Counted from the stretch's first letter, positions 43,809-52,701 are shown. The stretch: 64,000 nt of DNA from Streptomyces sp. NBC_01314 (GCF_041435215.1 NZ_CP108394.1:3038001-3102000); one strand, 5' to 3'. Translations and numbers: made by a program. The notes: a model not told the origin generated them from the letters alone.

Positions 43809-44680
43809 TCTTCCTCTTCTTCCTGCGAGATCTTACTGATTGCCGTTCGGAGAAATACGAGGCTGTCTCCGGGGTTCAGGGCAGCTGACCGAAGGGCGTC
43901 GAAGACGTACGCGTAGTTGGCCAACTCGCCCGCGTCCTCGATGATGACCGTGTTGTTCAGACTGTCGATGGCCACGACCTCGGGCGCGGACTCGTTGCCG
44001 AACGAGAAGGTGACGAAGTGCCCCGCGAGCCTGGCCGGTCCCCACTGGTTCTGCGGCAGCACCTGAATCGTCGTGTTCTTCTGTTGGGCGATCCGGATGA
44101 TTTGTTCAAGCTGCTCGCGGTGAGCCGAACGGTCCGGCATGGGGGATGTCAAGGCGGGCTCCCAGACGACGGCGGCGAACAGCGCCCCTGCTTCCTGAAT
44201 CGCCCGCTGACGTTCCTGCCGGATCTTGACGATTTCCTCGATGTGCTCGCCAGGCACCACCAGCGGACCGGCTTCGATGAGAGCGCGGGTGTAGGCCGGA
44301 GTCTGCAAGATCCCAGGAATGAACACGTTCTGCCACGTACGGATGAGGGAGGCGTCCGCCTCAAGCGTCACGAAGTCGGCGAACTCGCTGGTGATCGTGG
44401 TCTGGTAGTCCACCCACCAGCCGCGCTTGTTGCTCTGGCGCGCCAAGTACTCAAGTTGAGCCCGTCGTTCGGTGTCGTCGACCTGGTAGAGATCCAGGAG
44501 GATGCGCACGTCCCCGACGCGTGGGGCTGACTGGCCGGATTCGAGACGGCTGATCTTGGATGTCGAGCAACCGACGGCTTCGGCCGCGTCCTTCAGATCG
44601 AACCGCAGGCCTTCGCGGAAGTTGCGCAGCGCAGAACCGAGCCGCCGACTACGGACCGTTGGCCGCCCGCCTGATGGCAT
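43805..44680 (-). CDS. Scr1-family HTH regulator (HTH plus DUF5753)
   Basis: Predicted 291 aa; ATG at 44680 with GAGGGGAT upstream. The helix-turn-helix is RFDLKDAAEAVGCSTSKISR with LESGQSAPRVGDVR, followed by the DUF5753 domain (FIPGILQTPAYTRALIEAGP, RQERQRAIQEAGALFAAVVW, and FVTFSFGNESAPEVVAIDSL). WhiJ/AbaA-like regulators of this type pair with DUF397 and HATPase proteins; here the HATPase gene is divergent. Confidence 0.9.
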   Translation of the reverse strand: MPSGGRPTVRSRRLGSALRNFREGLRFDLKDAAEAVGCSTSKISRLESGQSAPRVGDVRILLDLYQVDDTERRAQLEYLARQSNKRGWWVDYQTTITSEFADFVTLEADASLIRTWQNVFIPGILQTPAYTRALIEAGPLVVPGEHIEEIVKIRQERQRAIQEAGALFAAVVWEPALTSPMPDRSAHREQLEQIIRIAQQKNTTIQVLPQNQWGPARLAGHFVTFSFGNESAPEVVAIDSLNNTVIIEDAGELANYAYVFDALRSAALNPGDSLVFLRTAISKISQEEEEE

Positions 44681-44755
44681 GTCATCCCCTCTCTGTCGCG
44701 TCCAGTCTGCACGGCAACGAGCCGCAGCCGCCAGCATGTTGTCACGTTGAGCGAC

Positions 44756-44784
44756 TTGCAAACTTGCATTTAGATTCGATTGCA
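44756..44784. promoter_or_regulatory. TTGCA direct repeats in the regulator/HATPase divergent region
   Basis: TTGCA occurs at 44756-44760, 44764-44768 and 44780-44784, the first two as ACTTGCA, spaced 8 and 16 nt apart in an AT-rich island between the divergent genes. Spacing in multiples of 8 suggests a repeated binding site, most likely for the HTH protein encoded at 43805-44680. Confidence 0.4.
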
Positions 44785-44886
44785 GGACGTCCGCATCCCG
44801 CGCTACTTTCATTGCGTCACAACGTGTGCCCACTTCAACACGTGAGGTGACCTTGGTTCCACGTGTCCACACATCCAGGGGGACAT

Positions 44887-45336
44887 ATGTCCGGACGTAC
44901 GCACAGCCAGAGGTTCCGGTTACACCGAGACTCCGTGCCGAAGGCTCGACGCCACGTGCAGGCGACCTTGACTCGGTGGATGCTCGCCGCAGTCGCTGAC
45001 GATGCCGAGCTGATCATCAGCGAACTGGCTGCCAACGCCGTCCAGCACGCGAGGGGCATCGGTGAGTTCTTCGAGGTCGGGTTACGGCGCCGAAACGGCG
45101 TGTTGGTCCTCGAAGTCTCCGACTCGTACCAGTGGCAGTTGCCTAAGAAGCGCGAGGCGGACCCCGAGGACATCGGCGGGCGCGGACTGGTCATTGTCGA
45201 CTCCCTGTCGGACAACTGGGGTGTGCGCCCTCGTGAGTCCGGCAAGACAGTCTGGGCTCACCTGGCCATCAGCGGCAGGGAAGCAGCCTCCCCCGCCGAC
45301 CTTGCCGCGACGCAGTGGCCGTGCGACGAAGCGTGA
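44887..45336 (+). CDS. RsbW-like ATP-binding (HATPase) protein
   Basis: Predicted 149-aa anti-sigma-type kinase of the GHKL fold. ATG at 44887 after GGGGGA; an upstream GTG at 44863 is in frame. N-box ELIISELAANAVQHARGIGE, G1/G2 region DIGGRGLVIVDSLSDNWGV. In Streptomyces these partner Scr1-type HTH proteins rather than sigma factors in most loci. Confidence 0.87.
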   Translation: MSGRTHSQRFRLHRDSVPKARRHVQATLTRWMLAAVADDAELIISELAANAVQHARGIGEFFEVGLRRRNGVLVLEVSDSYQWQLPKKREADPEDIGGRGLVIVDSLSDNWGVRPRESGKTVWAHLAISGREAASPADLAATQWPCDEA

Positions 45337-45454
45337 CGCCCTCCCGTACGGCCTCTGCCCCCTCCCTGGCCCCCACCCAACACCTCCCCTACACAAGGAC
45401 CCCCGCGACCGTCCTACCGGTCCGGGGGCATGGCCACCAGCCTCCAAGGAGCTG

Positions 45455-45811
45455 ATGACAGTGAGCATTATCCACACCTTCATGCTGTGGATCCTGGGCG
45501 TGCTCGCGCCCGGTACCGGCAGGCGCCGGGCGGACACACGCCCCGCCGGGCAGAACCCCGCGCATGCGCCGGAGGCGCCCCGTGCGACGGTGCCGTGGCC
45601 TCCCCTGCGGCGGTCGCCGTACGGCGTCGAAGAGCCGCTGCCCGGCGAGTCGACGGTCGTGGTCCGACCGTACGTCGTTCTCGCCGAGCGGGAGCGCGAG
45701 CGGGCGTGTGAGCGGGCGCTGCAGCGGCAGCGCCGTGTCGCCATGGTCCTGGCCGCCGACTTCGGCATCGACCTCGACCGGCATGTGGTCGGCGCCGAGG
45801 CGGTGGCCTGA
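45455..45811 (+). CDS. Small hypothetical protein with N-terminal membrane helix
   Basis: 118 aa; ATG after AAGGAG. One hydrophobic start (SIIHTFMLWILGVLAPG), a Pro/Arg linker, then a charged helix VVLAERERERACERALQRQR and AADFGIDLDRHVVGAEAVA. Its stop overlaps the start of the next gene. Function unknown. Confidence 0.6.
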   Translation: MTVSIIHTFMLWILGVLAPGTGRRRADTRPAGQNPAHAPEAPRATVPWPPLRRSPYGVEEPLPGESTVVVRPYVVLAERERERACERALQRQRRVAMVLAADFGIDLDRHVVGAEAVA

Positions 45812-46062
45812 TGGAGATGAATGAGCGGAGTGAGCCGAGCGAGCGCCCCGAGTCCGTTCCGGGTGGGACGCGTGCGCCGGTGCGTATGTGTGTGCGCTGC
45901 TGTGCGATCACCGATGCGCCCGTCGTCGTCTCCGAGGTGCACCAGGGCTCCGGTCCCGGCTTCACGGTGTACGCGTGCCGGGACTGCGCCCCGCACTTCC
46001 CGCGCGTGCCGGATGTGCTGTCGCTGCCACCCGCGTCCCGCCGCAGCGGTGGCGAGCAGTGA
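45811..46062 (+). CDS. Small zinc-ribbon-like protein
   Basis: 83 aa, start overlapping the preceding stop. Two CxxC pairs, VRMCVRCCAIT and VYACRDCAPHF, make a likely zinc ribbon. Pattern common in Streptomyces small proteins beside DUF397/HTH loci. Function unknown. Confidence 0.6.
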   Translation: MEMNERSEPSERPESVPGGTRAPVRMCVRCCAITDAPVVVSEVHQGSGPGFTVYACRDCAPHFPRVPDVLSLPPASRRSGGEQ

Positions 46063-46264
46063 GCGGCGAGCGGCGAGCGCACAGTGAGGGCGCCGGCCTT
46101 CGACCCCGCCCCGGTGCACGAGGCGCGCCGCCGGACCCGCGACGCGCCCCGGCCCGGCTCGGCTCGGCCGGTTTCCCGCCGATCCGGCACTGCCCGTGCC
46201 CCTCCCGCACGTCGGCCGGTGAGCGGTGATCGCCGGAACCCGTCCCGAACCGGGCAGGTCCCGC

Positions 46265-46429
46265 ATGACCATCGGCACCTACCGCCTCGACGGCGACGGG
46301 CGCCGGGTCGGCGTGGCGGAGCCGACCGCGTACGCCCCGGGCACGGCCGCCCTCCCGCCGGTGTCCCTCGCATGGCCCCCGTGCCGCTGCCCGCGCTGCC
46401 GGACCGGCCACGGTCCACGCGGCCGGTAG
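46265..46429 (+). CDS. Very small Cys-motif protein
   Basis: 54 aa: TIGTYRLDGDGRRVGVAEPT and, at the end, WPPCRCPRCRTGHGPRGR with a CxCPxC cluster. Short and GC-rich, so the call is uncertain. The 200 nt before it contain GAGCGGC repeats but no gene. Confidence 0.35.
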   Translation: MTIGTYRLDGDGRRVGVAEPTAYAPGTAALPPVSLAWPPCRCPRCRTGHGPRGR

Positions 46430-46487
46430 CGCCTGGCGCCCCCTGCGGACGGCCCGCAGGGGGCCTGTGGACGGCGTCCACCCGGGG

Positions 46488-47342
46488 TCAGCTCAGGGCT
46501 TCGATGGCCTGCACGATCAGGGCCCGCGCATCAGCCCCGTACACGGCCAGTTCTGTGAGCCGGGCGAACGCCCGCAGGTACATGTCCAGTTCGCCCGGCG
46601 CCGTGACGGTCACCTTCGCGGCGAGCAACTCCACGTGGATCCGTGAGTCGTCGAAGACCGTGAACTGCTCCAGCGACCACATGACCGCCTCCCGCGCGGC
46701 CGTGGCCGGGATGATGCCGAGCGACATGGACGGCAGGGACATCGCGGCGAGCAGGTTGCCGAGTTGGCCTGCCATCACGTCCTGGTCGCCGATCCGGTGA
46801 TGGAGGACGTTCTCCTCGACCAGGGTCGCGAACCGGTGGTCTCCTTCGTGGATGACGCGCGCGCGGCGCATGCGGACCTCGACCGCGTCGGCCACGTCGT
46901 CCGGGGTACCGCGGAAGTCCGCGATCGTGCGCATCAGCGCCGTCGCGTAGCCGGGTGTCTGCAGATAACCGGGCACGACGTGGGAGGCGTACACGCGAAA
47001 GTGGCGGGTGCGCTCGTACAGCTTGGCCGAGGTCTCCGCCAACTGCTTCATGCCCGTCCGCTGCAGCCGCTTCCACTGCAGGTACATGGAGTCGGCCTGC
47101 CGGTTGGCCGCGATGAGGTCGTCCGCCTGGTCGGCCGCGCCGCAGGCCGCACACCAGACGCGGATGTCGGCGTCGGCCGGCGCGGTGACAGCGTTCTCGA
47201 TCCTCGACGACTTGGCGACGGACCAGCCCGCGAGACGGGCGAGTTCCTTGCCGGTGATGCCCGCGTCCAGACGCAGCTCCCGCAACCGGGCCGCGAGAGC
47301 CGCGCGGGCTTCCTGCACGCTGGACGTGGGGAATGTGGACAT
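46488..47342 (-). CDS. Scr1-family HTH regulator (HTH plus DUF5753), second copy
   Basis: Predicted 284 aa. HTH AGITGKELARLAGWSVAKSS with RIENAVTAPADADIR, DUF5753 region VVPGYLQTPGYATALMRTIA, RMRRARVIHEGDHRFATLVE and LGIIPATAAREAVMWSLEQF. Starts 6 nt after the DUF6879 gene, whose end supplies a GAGG, so the two are co-translated. Confidence 0.88.
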   Translation of the reverse strand: MSTFPTSSVQEARAALAARLRELRLDAGITGKELARLAGWSVAKSSRIENAVTAPADADIRVWCAACGAADQADDLIAANRQADSMYLQWKRLQRTGMKQLAETSAKLYERTRHFRVYASHVVPGYLQTPGYATALMRTIADFRGTPDDVADAVEVRMRRARVIHEGDHRFATLVEENVLHHRIGDQDVMAGQLGNLLAAMSLPSMSLGIIPATAAREAVMWSLEQFTVFDDSRIHVELLAAKVTVTAPGELDMYLRAFARLTELAVYGADARALIVQAIEALS

Positions 47343-47348
47343 GGACGG

Positions 47349-47864
47349 CTACTTGACCTCGTACTCGTCGTGGGGGACGGCCCGTTCCCAGATCCGTTCG
47401 TACGCGGTCGCGTGCTGGGAGACCGTGCCGGGCTCGTCGCAGAGTTCCTTGCCGACCCATTCGCCGTCGCCGGAGAAGTGGTGGATGCGTATCAGCCGCC
47501 CGTCGAAGATCCACAGATCGGTGCCCGGGACGAGCAGGTCCCACGCGCGGTGCCGGGGGAGCCAGCGCACCTCCTCGCCGGCTTCCACGTTGGCGCGGGT
47601 CTGGCAGTGCTCCCACGCGATGTAGTCGGTGACCGGCTCCGACACGATCCTGACGCGCCGCACGTGCACTCCACGGGCGACAGCGTCCGCGATGTTCTGA
47701 TGGTAGGGACGCCACCAGGAACCCCGGTCGTCCCAGTCCACGCGCCGGCCGTCCTGCCAGGCTTCGAAGCGGGGGTTGGTGAAGTAGGCGTCCCTCATCT
47801 CCAGATGGGCGGCCGACTGCCTGGTGTCGGCGAGGAGTTCAGCGAACTCCGGGATCGAGCTCAT
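47349..47864 (-). CDS. DUF6879-type protein
   Basis: 171 aa: FAELLADTRQSAAHLEMRDA, RVRIVSEPVTDYIAWEHCQT and LWIFDGRLIRIHHFSGDGEW. This family is encoded beside Scr1-type HTH genes in Streptomyces; its role is unknown. Overlaps the stop of the upstream 83-aa gene by 26 nt and precedes the HTH gene by 6 nt. Confidence 0.8.
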   Translation of the reverse strand: MSSIPEFAELLADTRQSAAHLEMRDAYFTNPRFEAWQDGRRVDWDDRGSWWRPYHQNIADAVARGVHVRRVRIVSEPVTDYIAWEHCQTRANVEAGEEVRWLPRHRAWDLLVPGTDLWIFDGRLIRIHHFSGDGEWVGKELCDEPGTVSQHATAYERIWERAVPHDEYEVK

Positions 47865-48090
47865 CGCACGCCTTCCTGATGATCGGGATCATACGGGCGG
47901 GGATCCTGATGACGGTCTCGCCGGGCGGGATCGGCGCCCTCGCCGGGGACAACGCGTCGCATGTCGCGGTCGTCTCGTCGTCGGCCCGGTAGCTCTGGAT
48001 CAGCAGATCGTCCGTGCTGGTGTCCACCCAGACTGTCGGGCATCCGTCCTCGTCTGTCTCGGGGTCGATCCCGACGAACCGAATGTTCAT
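47839..48090 (-). CDS. Small hypothetical protein upstream of DUF6879
   Basis: 83 aa, IRFVGIDPETDEDGCPTVWV and GETVIRIPARMIPIIRKACD. Commonly found as the first gene of DUF6879-HTH operons. Function unknown. Confidence 0.7.
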   Translation of the reverse strand: MNIRFVGIDPETDEDGCPTVWVDTSTDDLLIQSYRADDETTATCDALSPARAPIPPGETVIRIPARMIPIIRKACDELDPGVR

Positions 48091-48398
48091 GGTGGCTGGT
48101 CTCCCGCGCTAGTCGGTTACAGCATTTTCCACCACCATCGTGCGCACGGGTCGCGTGGTCAAGAGCGCATGCCGCCTGCGACCAGCGCCCTCAAACTGCT
48201 GTGTAATTCGGTGCAACTCCGTGGCCTGGCCAGTGGAGGGGCTCCTACGGTCGGGGAAGACGATGCGACCCGGCGGCCTCGCGAACAGCCCCGGGCGGCT
48301 GAACTCCCGCCCCGGCTCCCCAACTCTGGGCAGACCGAGCAGCAGGGGCGGGTCGCACCACACAGCACGGCAACGACACCCCCCAGAAGGGCAGGTCA
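48091..48398. other. Divergent intergenic region
   Basis: 308 nt between the minus-strand DUF6879 operon and the plus-strand gene at 48399. I see an AT-rich patch near 48115-48145 that may hold the minus-strand promoter, and no convincing reading frame, repeat or RNA. Confidence 0.4.
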
Positions 48399-48899
48399 AT
48401 GACCGTCACACTCGAACAGCCCACCAGCACGCTCACGCGGGACCCGAAGGAACTCCTCAACGCGGTCGCTCCGCACATCACCGAGCTGACCGTCAACGTG
48501 TTCGACTCCGGGATGAGCCTGTGGGACCGAGAGGTCGCCCTGCTCCTGCGCGACCACACCATGGTCCGTGACATGGCCGAACGGATCCTCGGCAACGCCG
48601 TCACGTACGTCATGGGCTCCATCGAGAACCCCGACGTCCACCTGGGCGTCGGCAAGCTCGTCGACATCGGCGTCCACCAGCTCATCCTCGACACCCCCGT
48701 CTGGTGGGGCATCTGCCGCCTGTACAACGGCGGTCGGTTCAAGCACCACGCGCCGTTCGTCGAACGCCGCCGCGACGGCCTGTGCCTGCGCACCGGCGAC
48801 TTCCTCCGCTCCCAGGGCTGGGCGATCGACGAGGAGCTGTGGGCCATCGACGGCACGGACTGCTCACCGTGCGACGACAAGGTCCCCGACAGCCACTGA
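48399..48899 (+). CDS. Hypothetical protein, 166 aa
   Basis: Soluble protein with PKELLNAVAPHITELTVNVF, DRDVAL-like helix (LWDREVALLLRDHTMVRDMA) and a Cys-containing tail TDCSPCDDKVPDSH. Not recognised. Clear Streptomyces codon bias supports it as a gene. It may partner the following methyltransferase gene, 78 nt downstream. Confidence 0.65.
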   Translation: MTVTLEQPTSTLTRDPKELLNAVAPHITELTVNVFDSGMSLWDREVALLLRDHTMVRDMAERILGNAVTYVMGSIENPDVHLGVGKLVDIGVHQLILDTPVWWGICRLYNGGRFKHHAPFVERRRDGLCLRTGDFLRSQGWAIDEELWAIDGTDCSPCDDKVPDSH

Positions 48900-48977
48900 C
48901 CCCGGCTACAGTCGCCCCCGCCCTCACGGCTCCCCGAGGGCGGGGGCTCCCGCATCCCGACGACCAGAGGAACAGCT

Positions 48978-49631
48978 GTGCCCGTACCGCACGACATCGC
49001 CGCCGAGACCGAACTGTGGGACGCATACGCCGAGTCCGCGTTCAAGGACGACGCCGAGCCGTCATTCTGCTGGACCCAGTACGCCGGCCACGGCCCCGGC
49101 CCCGAACTCCTCGGCAGCCCGGAGACCGTGCTGGAGATCGGATGCGGCACCGGCCGCGCCCTCGCCCACCTCGCACAACAAGGCGTCAAGGCCACCGGGG
49201 TCGACCTGTCGCCGCGCATGGTGGCGCTCGCGGGCGAGAGGTGGGCGCCGCTCGGGGTGCGGATCGAGCCGGGAGAGATCGTCGATTGGCTCGCCGCCGA
49301 CGAGGGGCGGTACGACGCCGTGTACTCCATCTTCGGCGCGGCCTGGTTCACCGACCCGTCCCGCCTCTTCCCCCTCGTCCACAAGCACCTCGTCCCGGGC
49401 GGCGTCTTCGTATTCTCCCAGCCGCCGGCCATCCCGGGCGCCTACGGGCCACAGGGCATGTACAAGGGCGGGTTCGCGGGGAAGGCCATGTTCACGTACC
49501 GGTACAGCTACAAGCCCGCAGTGTGGGAGCGGCACCTGCTCCGGGCTGGTTTCACCTCCGCTGAGGCGACGGTGATGGATGCCCCGAAAGCCGGGCACAT
49601 CGGCACGCTCATCGTCCAGGCCCGCGCCTGA
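48978..49631 (+). CDS. SAM-dependent methyltransferase
   Basis: Predicted 217 aa; GTG start after AGAGGA. Motif I VLEIGCGTGRALAHLAQQG, acidic motif II ATGVDLSPRMVALA, motif IV YDAVYSIFGAAWF and post-motif VPGGVFVFSQPPA. Substrate unknown. Its 3' end overlaps the tail of the convergent HTH remnant. Confidence 0.85.
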   Translation: MPVPHDIAAETELWDAYAESAFKDDAEPSFCWTQYAGHGPGPELLGSPETVLEIGCGTGRALAHLAQQGVKATGVDLSPRMVALAGERWAPLGVRIEPGEIVDWLAADEGRYDAVYSIFGAAWFTDPSRLFPLVHKHLVPGGVFVFSQPPAIPGAYGPQGMYKGGFAGKAMFTYRYSYKPAVWERHLLRAGFTSAEATVMDAPKAGHIGTLIVQARA

Positions 49632-49944
49632 CGGTCGCATTACGGCCCGGCCGGCATACTCCGTAGCCGACCGGGGCCACTTCATGGCGCGCGGCCTTCC
49701 GCAGCGCGCCGGTGTTTCCGGTCGCCTCCTCCGCACGCTCCACGAACGCCTCGTCCGGCATCCGGCGGGCCAACTCCACCGACGCCACCGTGTGCTTGGA
49801 GTACCGCATGATCTCGGCGAACTCACTCCGGCTGAGCCCAGCGTGCTCCCGCAGGGCCTGGACGACCGCGCCGAACGTACGCAGGCTGTCCGATGGATGG
49901 GGTTCGCGCTCCCACTCCCCCGCCGGAACCGTCCGGTCGCCCAC
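49609..49944 (-). pseudogene. Truncated Scr1-type HTH regulator
   Basis: The HTH is intact (GAVVQALREHAGLSRSEFAE, IMRYSKHTVASVELARRMPD) but the protein ends after 111 aa, where a DUF5753 domain of about 180 residues should follow. The last ~20 residues (CRPGRNATVRRGPGR) are read through the end of the neighbouring methyltransferase gene. Could still make a DNA-binding fragment that competes with full-length paralogues. Confidence 0.6.
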
Positions 49945-50133
49945 GCCTGTGGCCGCCTACACTTCGCCGATGTCCATCCGCCGCCCCTCCCTCCAGCCGC
50001 TCAGGCTCGTACACGTTCAGCACACAGCGTGACGGGTCGGTCTACATACTGACCACTCTTTGTGCTTGTACGCTAACTCCGCGTACGCGGTCCGCAGCTC
50101 GCACAGGGCCTTCACAGATGCCACGCTGCCGCC

Positions 50134-50579
50134 ATGAACCAACCCGCTCCCCAACTCACCGCCTCCCTGCACACCTTCACACAGCTGCTCCCCTCCTCAC
50201 GGCGCGGCGCTCGGCTCGCACGGCTGCTCACCGTGAGCCAACTCCAGTCCTGGGACGCCCCACAGAACCTCACGGAGCGTGCTGAAATCGTCATTGCGGA
50301 GCTTGCGCGAACGCCGTACTCCACGGACGCCTGCCCGGTCACAGCTTGCGGTTGACTCTCTTGTTCGACGCTTCAACCGGTCGCCTTCGCGTCGATGTCA
50401 CCGACGCACGTGGAGACAGACGGCCGTTGGTTCGCCCCACGAGCGCCGTACCTGACGCAGCGCTTCACGACGACGGACACGGCCTCTCGCTCGTCGCCGC
50501 GCCCGTCGACCACCGGGAGACACTCCCCTGCCCGCCCAGCGGCAAGACCGTGCGGGCCGAGCCGGCCTGCCCCGCCTGA
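50134..50579 (+). pseudogene. Frameshifted RsbW-like HATPase
   Basis: The first frame runs LTASLHTFTQLLPSSRRGAR to AEIVIAELA, the start of the N-box. A one-base deletion near 50305-50309 then shifts it; in the next frame ANAVLHGRLPGHSLRLTLLF continues the N-box directly, followed by LRVDVTDARGDRRP and a G-box GHGLSLVAAPVDHRETLP. The first frame terminates at 50355. Same family as the product of 44887-45336. Possibly the partner of the truncated HTH gene next to it. Confidence 0.7.
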
Positions 50580-50834
50580 AGGGGTGCCCCGCAACAACCA
50601 GCCACCCCACCCGATCACGCATTGACCTCGCCGCCGCGCCACATCCGGGCTCGATCAGATTCCGGAACGCCGCGGCGTCGAATGCGCGTGGAGATGGAGG
50701 TTGGGGCGAGCATGCCAGAAGGCCAGCTGTCGCACCTGAGGCCGTACTGCAAGGAAGCGCCAAATCGGCAGATTCACCCGGATTGCCCGTCCATCGGATT
50801 TCGTGATCCTCCGACTCACTATCCGCGCCCCTCG

Positions 50835-50840
50835 TATGCT
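50835..50840 (+). promoter_or_regulatory. Possible -10 for a leaderless transcript
   Basis: TATGCT lies 6 nt before the ATG at 50847, which has no ribosome site. That spacing would put the transcript start at the A of ATG, a common arrangement in Streptomyces. A -35 is not clear. Apart from this I see no feature in 50580-50846. Confidence 0.4.
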
Positions 50841-50846
50841 CCACTC

Positions 50847-51131
50847 ATGATCAAGCTGATGTACCGCGGAGGGGCCGCCAACCTGCAACTCCTGGTGGAA
50901 GAGATCCGGGAAGCCCCAGAACTGAGCCAGCAATGCACGGTCGAAGTCACATACCAAGAGACGCAGAGCGATTCACTGCATCACGGACAGTTGGCGGACA
51001 TTGCCATCTCGGTAGCGGCAGGAGTTGCCACCAACGGCCTGTATGACGCGATCCGGGCTCTCATTGACCGAGCGCGTGACCGTGGCTCTATAGAATCCGT
51101 CGATCCACTCGAACGCGACGGTGGCGAGTAG
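50847..51131 (+). CDS. Small protein resembling an effector-associated constant component (EACC1-like)
   Basis: Predicted 94 aa. It starts IKLMYRGGAANLQLLVEEIR, has a short polar middle, then GQLADIAISVAAGVATNGLY and DAIRALIDRARDRG. The order (beta-type start with a helical EEI-REAPEL segment, a glycine/alanine-rich helix, then a basic amphipathic helix) recalls the EACC1 proteins described with NTP-dependent conflict systems. The resemblance is by pattern only. It precedes the 487-aa gene by 24 nt on the same strand, and both are less GC-rich than their neighbours. Confidence 0.55.
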   Translation: MIKLMYRGGAANLQLLVEEIREAPELSQQCTVEVTYQETQSDSLHHGQLADIAISVAAGVATNGLYDAIRALIDRARDRGSIESVDPLERDGGE

Positions 51132-51155
51132 CCATAGCAGAGAACAGGATTCCCA

Positions 51156-52619
51156 ATGAGCTCTCCGGTCCTGCACAGCACAACTGGCGCTCAACTCAAT
51201 CTGAGAAGTCAGCTCTTATTCCACGACAATATGCGCGACAAGCCCAACGATCTGGTCACGTCGCTCATGTCATGGAACTTGGTCCACGCGCACGAGACGA
51301 GCCACTGGGTCCGATTTCACGGATCTACCATTGGCGTGCTCCTCACGTTTCTACGCGCTACCCGCGACTCTCTGGCCGACTATTCGATCCGCAACCTCGA
51401 CAATAACGACCGAGCCGCTTTCGAGAAGCACCGCAACGATGGCATTCCCCTATTCGCCTGGAATACGAAGGCCAGCGCCTATTCACTCGGACGTGAAATA
51501 ACGGACAACTGCCTCACCTGGCTTTCCCTGCACCGCGCCTACTCGATCCTCCTGGGCTTCGAGCCTCTCAACTGGTCGAAAATTGACCAGGAAGCAATGC
51601 AGGACTCACTGACCTTGGCTCTGCATACGACCTGGAGCCAATGGACTGGAAGGGGAATGTTGCCTCTGGAAAGTGAAGAATACGCCCGCGTGCACAGTTT
51701 CGGACCCCTCCTTGGAGGCGACGAGCCGATCACAACGCGACTCCTCTTTGAGTGCGCGGGCCTACTGGACGAGGGCTATCTCTTCCGCGGACCTCATCCA
51801 GGAATCATGGATCGAGGACTCCAGAGAATGTGGGACATAAACCGGAGAGGAGAATACGGGAAACCTTACCGCCTCGCAGAATCCATGGCAGGCCGGAGCC
51901 TCTCTCATTCTGAAGTCCTGACCCTTATCGACTTCGCCTTGAACCCTCCACTGCCTGGCCTAAACAAGGGCGTACGCACCATTGACTGGCGCGAACTCTA
52001 CCCGCCATATCGATTCCTCTTTGCCGCAGCAGAAATGGCAGAGCGACGCATCTACAAGCATTCAGAGGCAGTCAATGCACGGCCCACAATTGACCACGTC
52101 AGCAATTTCTACAGCACGGTCACTCGAGAGACCGATATCCGAGTGGGGTCGATCGATTGCCAACTGACAGAGGACTCAGACCTGCGTGACATCGCGGACC
52201 CCAGACGCTCCTTTGCGCAAAGGATGATGGGCGTCCCACTTCTCTCATCCGATCGACTTCACGGAGAACGACGCGCGGATGTCAGATCAATATCTCACTT
52301 CGGCTCCCTGTTGATCGACATGGACGGATATCGCCTGCTGGACCCAGAAGCTCCGGACTATCCATGGTGGTTCTTCCCTCCCCTGAAAGTCATCAACGAC
52401 GGAGTGTACGGCTGGCCTGCCAAGCGCCTTTCTCTCGACGAAGCCTCTGACCTACTCATCGGTTCCGCCATCTCATCGGCATACGACGACGTCGTGCACG
52501 GCGTCGGCCCTCTAGGCCGCGATCACCTACCGGCGGCCCCATTTCGTGACCCAGATGAAACCGCAGCGCTGAACGACATGGCCCGCTATCACCTAGGAGT
52601 GAATATCGGATGGACGTAA
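51156..52619 (+). CDS. 487-aa protein with HETSH metallopeptidase-like motif
   Basis: I do not recognise a family. Residues near 45 read LVHAHETSHWVRFHGST: HETSH fits the HExxH zinc-protease signature inside a helix, with other conserved-looking acidic and His positions downstream (GREITDNCLTWLSLHRAYSI, LLFECAGLLDEGYLF). No signal peptide or TM segment, so a cytoplasmic enzyme. Base composition is clearly lower in GC than neighbours, with codons ending in A or T, suggesting recent transfer. Together with the 94-aa gene it looks like a two-gene effector unit. The HExxH could be coincidental. Confidence 0.7.
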   Translation: MSSPVLHSTTGAQLNLRSQLLFHDNMRDKPNDLVTSLMSWNLVHAHETSHWVRFHGSTIGVLLTFLRATRDSLADYSIRNLDNNDRAAFEKHRNDGIPLFAWNTKASAYSLGREITDNCLTWLSLHRAYSILLGFEPLNWSKIDQEAMQDSLTLALHTTWSQWTGRGMLPLESEEYARVHSFGPLLGGDEPITTRLLFECAGLLDEGYLFRGPHPGIMDRGLQRMWDINRRGEYGKPYRLAESMAGRSLSHSEVLTLIDFALNPPLPGLNKGVRTIDWRELYPPYRFLFAAAEMAERRIYKHSEAVNARPTIDHVSNFYSTVTRETDIRVGSIDCQLTEDSDLRDIADPRRSFAQRMMGVPLLSSDRLHGERRADVRSISHFGSLLIDMDGYRLLDPEAPDYPWWFFPPLKVINDGVYGWPAKRLSLDEASDLLIGSAISSAYDDVVHGVGPLGRDHLPAAPFRDPDETAALNDMARYHLGVNIGWT

Positions 52620-52658
52620 GTCGAACGAACTCCGCCCGGGACATCACCCGCGACTCCT

Positions 52659-52680
52659 ACCCCATATCGGGATAGGGGGT
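52659..52680. terminator. Bidirectional hairpin between convergent genes
   Basis: ACCCC and GGGGGT arms with inner TAT/ATA pairing span 52659-52680, in the 82-nt gap between the HETSH gene and the convergent nucleotidyltransferase pseudogene. Confidence 0.4.
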
Positions 52681-52701
52681 CCGTCACGACCCTGAGTCCT
52701 G

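Noticed and set aside
46063..46085. GAGCGGC tandem units as a possible repeat element
   Set aside because: Only about three short units, compatible with chance in such GC-rich sequence.
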